A stretch of DNA of 64,000 nt from Ga0077555 sp031406575 (GTDB lineage: Bacteria > Pseudomonadota > Alphaproteobacteria > Rhizobiales > Hyphomicrobiaceae): NCBI GenBank assembly GCA_031406575.1, contig JANOHP010000133.1, positions 1 through 64,000 of the forward strand. The letters are read 5' to 3'. Position 1 is the stretch's first letter. Every line of letters begins with the position of its first letter. This document shows, piece by piece, positions 58,943 to 64,000 of the stretch. The notes under the pieces are model-generated. The model was not told the DNA's origin. It saw only the letters and a list, made by a program, of their open reading frames with translations, and searched no databases. The position numbers and the translations under genes are program-made.

Positions 58943-61636
58943 ATGACCACCCCTTCCGGTTCTTCCTTCATCAATGTCGGCGAGCGCACGAACGTCACGG
59001 GCTCGGCGAAGTTTCGCAAGCTGATCGAGGCCAATGACTATCAGGCAGCGCTCGTTGTCGCGCGCCAGCAGGTCGAGGCCGGCGCGCAGATCATCGACGT
59101 GAACATGGACGAAGGCCTGCTCGACAGCGAAAAAGCGATGACGACGTTTTTGAACATGATCGCGTCTGAGCCCGATATCTCGCGTGTGCCCGTCATGATC
59201 GACAGTTCGAAATGGACGGTGATCGAGGCGGGCCTGAAATGCGTGCAGGGCAAAGCCATCGTCAATTCGATCTCGATGAAGGAAGGCGAGGGCGCGTTTC
59301 TCGAGCAGGCGCGCAAAGTGCTGCGCTACGGCGCCGCCGTCGTCGTCATGGCGTTTGACGAAAAGGGCCAGGCCGACACCGTCGAACGCAAGATCGATAT
59401 CTGCACGCGCGCCTATGAGCTGCTGACCACGAAGATCGGGTTCCCCCCCGAGGACATCATCTTCGACCCGAATATCTTCGCCGTGGCGACCGGCATCGAG
59501 GAGCACAACGGCTATGGCGTCGCCTTCATCGAAGCGACGCGGGAAATAAAGCGACGGTTTCCGCTGGTGCACATCTCGGGCGGTGTTTCGAATTTGTCGT
59601 TCTCGTTTCGCGGCAACGAGCCGATGCGCGAGGCGATGCACTCCGTTTTCCTCTACCACGCCATCGCGGCTGGTATGGACATGGGCATCGTCAACGCGGG
59701 CCAGCTCACCGTCTACGACGACATCCCGGCCGACCTGCGCGAGCTGGTCGAAGACGTCATTCTGAATAGACGCCCGGATGGCACGGAGCGTCTGCTCGAT
59801 GCGGCTGCCCGCTTCAAAGGCGAAGGCGCCAAGAAGAAAGAAGCCGATCTCACGTGGCGCGAGGCGCCGGTCGCCAAGCGGCTGGCGCATGCGCTGGTGC
59901 ACGGCATCACGGAGTTCATCGAGGTCGACACCGAGGCCGCGCGCCAGGAAGCCGACAAGCCGCTGCACGTCATCGAAGGCCCGCTGATGGCCGGCATGAA
60001 CGTCGTCGGCGATCTCTTCGGCGCAGGCAAAATGTTCCTGCCGCAGGTCGTCAAGTCGGCGCGCGTGATGAAGCAGGCCGTCGCCTATCTGCAACCCTAT
60101 CTCGAGGCCGAAAAGAAACTGTCCGGCCTCGATCAGAAGCCCGCCGCCGGCAAGGTCGTGATGGCGACCGTGAAGGGCGATGTGCACGACATCGGCAAGA
60201 ACATCGTCGGCGTCGTGCTCCAGTGCAACAATTACGAGGTCGTCGATCTCGGCGTCATGGTGTCGGCGCAGAAAATCCTGGAGGCTGCGCGTCGCGAGAA
60301 GGCCGACATCATCGGGCTGTCCGGCTTGATCACGCCCTCGCTGGATGAGATGTGTTTCGTCGCCGCCGAGATGGAGCGTGAAGGCTTCGACATCCCGCTG
60401 CTGATCGGTGGCGCCACCACAAGTCGCGTGCACACCGCCGTCAAGATCAGTCCGAACTATCGCCGCGGCCAAGCCATTTACGTCACGGATGCGAGCCGCG
60501 CCGTCGGCGTCGTGTCGAACCTGCTGTCGGAAACCGAGCGCACCGGTTACATCGACAACATCGAGACCGAATACGTCAAAGTGCGCGAAGCGCACATACG
60601 CAGCGAGGCCACCAAGCGCCGCATCACGATACGAACGGCGCGTGACAATCGCATGAAGCTCGACTGGATCAAGGCGCGCCCCAAGAAGCCCTCCTTCATC
60701 GGCACGCGGACGTTCGCCGATTACGATCTGGCCGAACTCGTGCGCTACATCGATTGGACGCCGTTCTTCCAGACGTGGGAATTGACCGGCCGCTACCCGC
60801 GCATTCTCGACGACAATGTCGTGGGCACGGAGGCGCGCAAACTCTTCGCCGACGCCAAAGCCATGCTCGAGCGGCTGGTCGCCGAGCGTTGGGTGAAGGC
60901 CAATGCCGTCGTCGGCTTCTGGCCGGCCAATACGGTCGGCGACGACATCGAAGTCTATGCCGACGAGACGCGCAGCACTGCGATCGCCACACTGCATACG
61001 CTGCGCCAACAGATCGCCCGTGATCAGGGAAGGGATCGGGCGCACACTGCGCTCGCCGACTTCATCGCGCCGAAGACCTCGAAAGTGGCCGACTGGATCG
61101 GGGGCTTCGCCGTCACGACGGGCATCGGCGAGGAAGAGGCGATCGAGCGCCACATCGCCAAGACCGACGACTATGGGCGCATCATGATGAAGGCGCTCTG
61201 CGATCGGCTGGCCGAAGCCTTCGCCGAGCGCATGCACGAACGCGTTCGCCGCCAGCTCTGGGGCTATATCCCTGGCGAACGGCTCACCGTCGACGAATTG
61301 ATCTCGGAGAAATATCAGGGCATCCGGCCTGCGCCCGGCTATCCCGCCCAGCCCGACCACACGGAAAAAGCGACGCTGTGGCATTTGATGGACGTTGAAC
61401 GACAGGCGGGCATTCAGTTGACCGAGAGCTTCGCCATGTGGCCCGGATCGGCGGTGTCGGGCCTCTATTTCTCGCACCCCGAGAGCCACTATTTCGGCGT
61501 CGGCCGCATCGAACGCGATCAAGTCGAGGACTATGCGCGGCGCAAGGGTTGGTCAGTCGCGGAGACCGAGCGTTGGCTTGCGCCCGTTCTCAACTACGAT
61601 CCGCGCGCAAACGTCGATCGCGAGCGCGCCGCGTGA
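58943..61636 (+). CDS. metH: Cobalamin-dependent methionine synthase, folate/B12/activation part
   Basis: 897 residues. Domains in order: pterin-binding (residues 1-270: FINVGERTNVTGSAKFRKLI, IIDVNMDEGLLDSEKAM), B12 cap and B12-binding (about 320-540: VKGDVHDIGKNIVGVVLQ with the cobalt-ligand histidine near residue 415, LIGGATTSRVHTAVKI), and the activation domain (about 570-890: ESHYFGVGRIERDQVEDYA). It carries methyl groups from methyl-THF through cob(I)alamin to homocysteine bound by metH-1. No good ribosome binding site of its own is seen; AAGG lies inside the end of vapC. Confidence 0.96.
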   Translation: MTTPSGSSFINVGERTNVTGSAKFRKLIEANDYQAALVVARQQVEAGAQIIDVNMDEGLLDSEKAMTTFLNMIASEPDISRVPVMIDSSKWTVIEAGLKCVQGKAIVNSISMKEGEGAFLEQARKVLRYGAAVVVMAFDEKGQADTVERKIDICTRAYELLTTKIGFPPEDIIFDPNIFAVATGIEEHNGYGVAFIEATREIKRRFPLVHISGGVSNLSFSFRGNEPMREAMHSVFLYHAIAAGMDMGIVNAGQLTVYDDIPADLRELVEDVILNRRPDGTERLLDAAARFKGEGAKKKEADLTWREAPVAKRLAHALVHGITEFIEVDTEAARQEADKPLHVIEGPLMAGMNVVGDLFGAGKMFLPQVVKSARVMKQAVAYLQPYLEAEKKLSGLDQKPAAGKVVMATVKGDVHDIGKNIVGVVLQCNNYEVVDLGVMVSAQKILEAARREKADIIGLSGLITPSLDEMCFVAAEMEREGFDIPLLIGGATTSRVHTAVKISPNYRRGQAIYVTDASRAVGVVSNLLSETERTGYIDNIETEYVKVREAHIRSEATKRRITIRTARDNRMKLDWIKARPKKPSFIGTRTFADYDLAELVRYIDWTPFFQTWELTGRYPRILDDNVVGTEARKLFADAKAMLERLVAERWVKANAVVGFWPANTVGDDIEVYADETRSTAIATLHTLRQQIARDQGRDRAHTALADFIAPKTSKVADWIGGFAVTTGIGEEEAIERHIAKTDDYGRIMMKALCDRLAEAFAERMHERVRRQLWGYIPGERLTVDELISEKYQGIRPAPGYPAQPDHTEKATLWHLMDVERQAGIQLTESFAMWPGSAVSGLYFSHPESHYFGVGRIERDQVEDYARRKGWSVAETERWLAPVLNYDPRANVDRERAA

Positions 61637-61657
61637 TCGTGCCCGCGCTCTAGCCGA

Positions 61658-62425
61658 TCACGTAATCTCCGCCAGCCGTGTGTCGAGAGACAGTACGAGG
61701 CACCAGTGCGGCTCGAAGTCAGCGCCGAGCGGCCAGACGTTTTTTTCGAAATCGACGAGCAGGCGTTCTTCGTAGCGCTTGAACCAGTCGCGCTGGCAGA
61801 TCACGAACTTGGTCGCCGCCACGATCGTCTCGCGGTCGATGATGGCCAGCACGCACATATCGGGATTGGTTTCCAGGTACTGCTGCACGGCCACCATCAA
61901 TGTGGGATAGCCGGGGTGCAGCATGTCGTCGAGCACGATGATGCCGCCGGGCGCGAGCACGGCTGTCGCCAGCTCGAGATCGCGCGTCAACGCGTGCCGG
62001 GAATGCTCGCCGTCGACGTGGAAGAGGCGCACCTTCTCGCCGTCGAGCTTGGCCAGCAGGTCGTCGGGCTTCATCGTGCGGCTGTCGGCCTTCCATGTGA
62101 TGCGCCGGGCTTCGCTGACGCCGTGCTTGGCGCAGTTGGCGTGGAAGCGGTCGATCACTTCCGGGTTGGGCCAGTCGAAGAGATCGATGCCCAGAGCTTT
62201 TTCGCCGTCCGTCAGCGCATGCGCCATCGCGATGAAGAAGCGCCCCTCGAACGTTCCGATTTCGGCAATGGGTCCGGTGATGCCCTGCTCCGACTGAATG
62301 CGCAGCAGGCCGCACGTGATGGCCGCCGCGAAGCGCGACGACATGCCGACCACGCTGGCGTAGCCCCCGTCGAGATAGGCATCGACGGTGGCAACGCCGG
62401 AGACGGGATAATTCGGGTGAGCCAT
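61658..62425 (-). CDS. Class I SAM-dependent methyltransferase
   Basis: 255 residues. GPIAEIGTFEGRFFIAMAHAL is motif I, KALGIDLFDWPN motif II, RLFHVDGEHSRHALTRDLEL and LAPGGIIVLDDMLHPGYPT later motifs. The pattern resembles Methyltransf_24-type enzymes often linked to cell-surface sugars. Substrate unknown. It converges with metH-2. Confidence 0.85.
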   Translation of the reverse strand: MAHPNYPVSGVATVDAYLDGGYASVVGMSSRFAAAITCGLLRIQSEQGITGPIAEIGTFEGRFFIAMAHALTDGEKALGIDLFDWPNPEVIDRFHANCAKHGVSEARRITWKADSRTMKPDDLLAKLDGEKVRLFHVDGEHSRHALTRDLELATAVLAPGGIIVLDDMLHPGYPTLMVAVQQYLETNPDMCVLAIIDRETIVAATKFVICQRDWFKRYEERLLVDFEKNVWPLGADFEPHWCLVLSLDTRLAEIT

Positions 62426-62581
62426 CGGGTGACCGGTGTGTTGGCGTTGCGCGCGCAGCGCTCAGCGTGACGATGCGGCTGAATTGCGGGCAGGCAAGGG
62501 CAGGTGTCAATCGTCGCGTGCAGCCGTCGTGTGGCGCAACGCGCGCACCGCGCAATGGCCTCGGCGTCGCGCCAGACATGA

Positions 62582-62615
62582 AAAAGGCGCGGGACCTGAG
62601 GTCTCCCGCGCCTTT
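62582..62615 (-). terminator. Strong rho-independent terminator
   Basis: AAAAGGCGCGGGA (62582-62594) and TCCCGCGCCTTTT (62603-62615) form a perfect 13-bp stem. Read on the minus strand it ends in TTTTT. It ends the small membrane-protein gene and insulates the methyltransferase gene. Confidence 0.9.
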
Positions 62616-62655
62616 TGTATTGTTGTCCACCCGCAGTGTCTGGCCAGCTAAGGGT

Positions 62656-62739
62656 TCAGATCATTCCGAACACGATAGCGGCGAGGAAAATGAAAGACAT
62701 GACCGCAGCGGCCACGTTGAGTCTCATCTTCAGTTCCAC
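62656..62739 (-). CDS. Tiny single-helix membrane protein, 27 aa
   Basis: 27 residues from a GTG: the core is MRLNVAAAVMSFIFLAAIVF followed by GMI, one membrane helix after a short charged start (VELKMR). AAGGAGG lies at the right distance before the GTG, and a perfect terminator follows 40 bases after the stop. The signals on both sides argue for a real gene despite its size. A start at the internal ATG (fifth codon) is less likely. Confidence 0.65.
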   Translation of the reverse strand: MELKMRLNVAAAVMSFIFLAAIVFGMI

Positions 62740-63229
62740 GGTGCCTCCTTGCCGACTGCTCGGCTGTTTGGCGAAGATGCAGGGTATGCTGCACCGGATG
62801 AACAATTCTTAAGATATTTTTAAACGCCCTGCCAAGCGAATTCGATTGTGCAACGCAACAAGATTTTTCGTTTCGTAAATATAACGCTGCTGATCACATG
62901 CGTTTATCTGGGAGACACACTAGGACGTAGGTGCAACTGTTAAATTTCATGACGTCTCTTCTTAGTATTCGTCTCGAGAAAACCATCACGAGTTGAACGG
63001 TATTGGCGCAAGACGTCGATATCGCGACAAATTAGGGCAGTATAGACTGCGTCTGTTGGGGGCGAATGCCGGTCCGGTAGCGCCGGATCACTTTCGGCGC
63101 GTCATCGCATCGGTGCATTTCGATGTAATGACCTTGCGTTTGTCGTGCGGATCGAGCTCCCTCGACAGGTCGACGGCCATGCCGTATCGACGGCACGAGG
63201 CACCCGCAGCGCCCCGGAGCACGACGCCC
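62740..63229. other. Long AT-richer intergenic region
   Basis: 490 bases without a supportable gene apart from the ribosome binding site of the 27-aa gene. Bases about 62800-63010 are clearly poorer in GC than the rest of the window, with TTAAGATATTTTTAAA-like stretches. It probably contains the promoter of the tiny gene (minus) and of the reductase gene (plus). No hairpin or repeat of the families above is seen. Confidence 0.5.
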
Positions 63230-64000
63230 ATGAGCCCCTTCCACGCCTTCCTTCTGACCAAAACCGACACGGGGCAGAGCCTCGCCTGGGCCCAATTGGG
63301 CGAATCGGACCTCATGGAGGGGGATGTCACGGTTCGGGTCAGCCATTCGACGATCAACTACAAGGATGGCTTGGCGCTCACCGGCAAAGCCCCCGTCGTC
63401 CGGCGCTGGCCTATGATCCCCGGGATCGACTTCGCGGGCACTGTCGAGGCGTCCAGCAACTCCGCTTACACGGCGGGTGATGCCGTCCTTCTCAATGGGT
63501 GGGGCGTTGGGGAGACGCATCTGGGCGGCTATGCGCAGGTGGCGCGGGTCAAGGGAGACTGGCTGGTGCCCAAGCCCGCAGCATTCAGTGCCGCCCAAAC
63601 GATGGCGATCGGAACGGCGGGCTATACAGCCATGCTCGCGGTCATGGCGCTGGAGCACAACAGTGTTACCCCGGCGAAAGGCCCAGTGCTGGTGACAGGC
63701 GCGGCTGGCGGTGTCGGCAGTGTTGCGGTGGCTCTCTTGGCCAAACTCGGGCATCACGTGATCGCCTCGACAGGGCGGGTCAGTGAGGCTGATTACTTGA
63801 AAGGTCTGGGGGCCAAGGAGGTCATCGATCGGTCGGAGTTGTCCGCCGCCGGTCGGGCGTTGGGCAAGGAGCGTTGGGCGGGCGCCATCGATGCGGTCGG
63901 GAGCCATACACTCGCGAACACGCTGGCGATGACCCGGTATGGCGGGTGCGTTGCAGCGTGCGGCTTGGCGCAAGGGATGGACCTGCCCGCGTCCGTGGCC
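63230..64000 (+). CDS. Acrylyl-CoA reductase-like MDR oxidoreductase (3-prime end cut by window)
   Basis: 257 codons visible, continuing past the window. Zinc-independent medium-chain dehydrogenase of the YhdH/AcuI type: STINYKDGLALTGKAPVVRR and WPMIPGIDFAGTVEA at the N-terminus, the NADPH loop VTGAAGGVGSVAVALLAKLG, and GAIDAVGSHTLANTLA. AcuI reduces acryloyl-CoA to propionyl-CoA, for example in DMSP or 3-hydroxypropionate use; the exact substrate here is not proven. Confidence 0.9.
   Translation, partial: MSPFHAFLLTKTDTGQSLAWAQLGESDLMEGDVTVRVSHSTINYKDGLALTGKAPVVRRWPMIPGIDFAGTVEASSNSAYTAGDAVLLNGWGVGETHLGGYAQVARVKGDWLVPKPAAFSAAQTMAIGTAGYTAMLAVMALEHNSVTPAKGPVLVTGAAGGVGSVAVALLAKLGHHVIASTGRVSEADYLKGLGAKEVIDRSELSAAGRALGKERWAGAIDAVGSHTLANTLAMTRYGGCVAACGLAQGMDLPASVA

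Noticed and set aside
58859..61522. 887-codon open frame on the minus strand opposite metH-2
   Set aside because: It is a high-GC antisense shadow: the plus strand carries all MetH domains and the minus translation is a His/Asp/Arg-rich pattern typical of mirror frames.

Overview
The window is high-GC DNA (by eye around 63%) from an alphaproteobacterium, most likely of the Hyphomicrobiales (Rhizobiales) type. Signs are the aerobic, Pseudomonas denitrificans-like cobalamin genes (cobG, cobF, cobN, cobW), adjacent glmU and glmS, the YbbN / LON-domain / Trm112 gene order, an ArsR-methyltransferase fusion in front of metF and metH, and an ELM1-like glycosyltransferase. No rRNA, tRNA or CRISPR array was seen.

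Layout. 1-7.8 kb: a cut zinc peptidase, two SPOR-like envelope proteins, glmU and glmS, a MaoC dehydratase and an amidohydrolase. 8-30.7 kb: one large cobalamin locus. It begins with the late genes cobS, cobT and cobU (minus strand), then a phosphatase, cbiB and cobD (plus), then cobQ and cobO (minus). A cobalamin riboswitch follows, ahead of the DUF1636 gene, cobW, cobN, cobG, cobH, cobI and cobJ. Next come cobK (minus), cobL, cobE, cobM, cobB and cobA, and then a second cobalamin riboswitch ahead of a CbiM-like permease and cobF. Many of these genes overlap by ATGA. The cobS/cobT-type small chelatase subunits and bluB are not in the window. 30.7-54.4 kb: a mixed accessory and housekeeping stretch. 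It holds a group II intron remnant, an OYE-type reductase, an ABC exporter, small secreted proteins, an SDR, ruvC, a P450, a HicBA toxin-antitoxin pair, ATP sulfurylase, a MutT-type hydrolase, an orphan TRAP binding protein, a metallo-beta-lactamase-fold gene with a nonsense codon, and a YbaK / YbbN / LON-domain / Trm112 group. 55.2-61.6 kb: a methionine-cycle operon (samR-like regulator, metF, metH in two parts) with a VapBC-like pair sitting exactly between the two metH parts. 61.6-64 kb: a methyltransferase, a 27-residue membrane protein and the start of an acrylyl-CoA reductase-like gene.

The two ends fit together: the middle makes cobalamin under cobalamin feedback, and metH near the right end uses it. 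The most unusual signals are short palindromic repeats that have entered the reading frames of cobN and cobB without breaking them. Matching copies lie between genes. Other unusual points are the two toxin-antitoxin cassettes, one bracketed by a duplicated 5-prime end of sat and one lodged between the metH halves; a TGA inside a Tat leader; and a tiny membrane-protein gene with a strong ribosome binding site.
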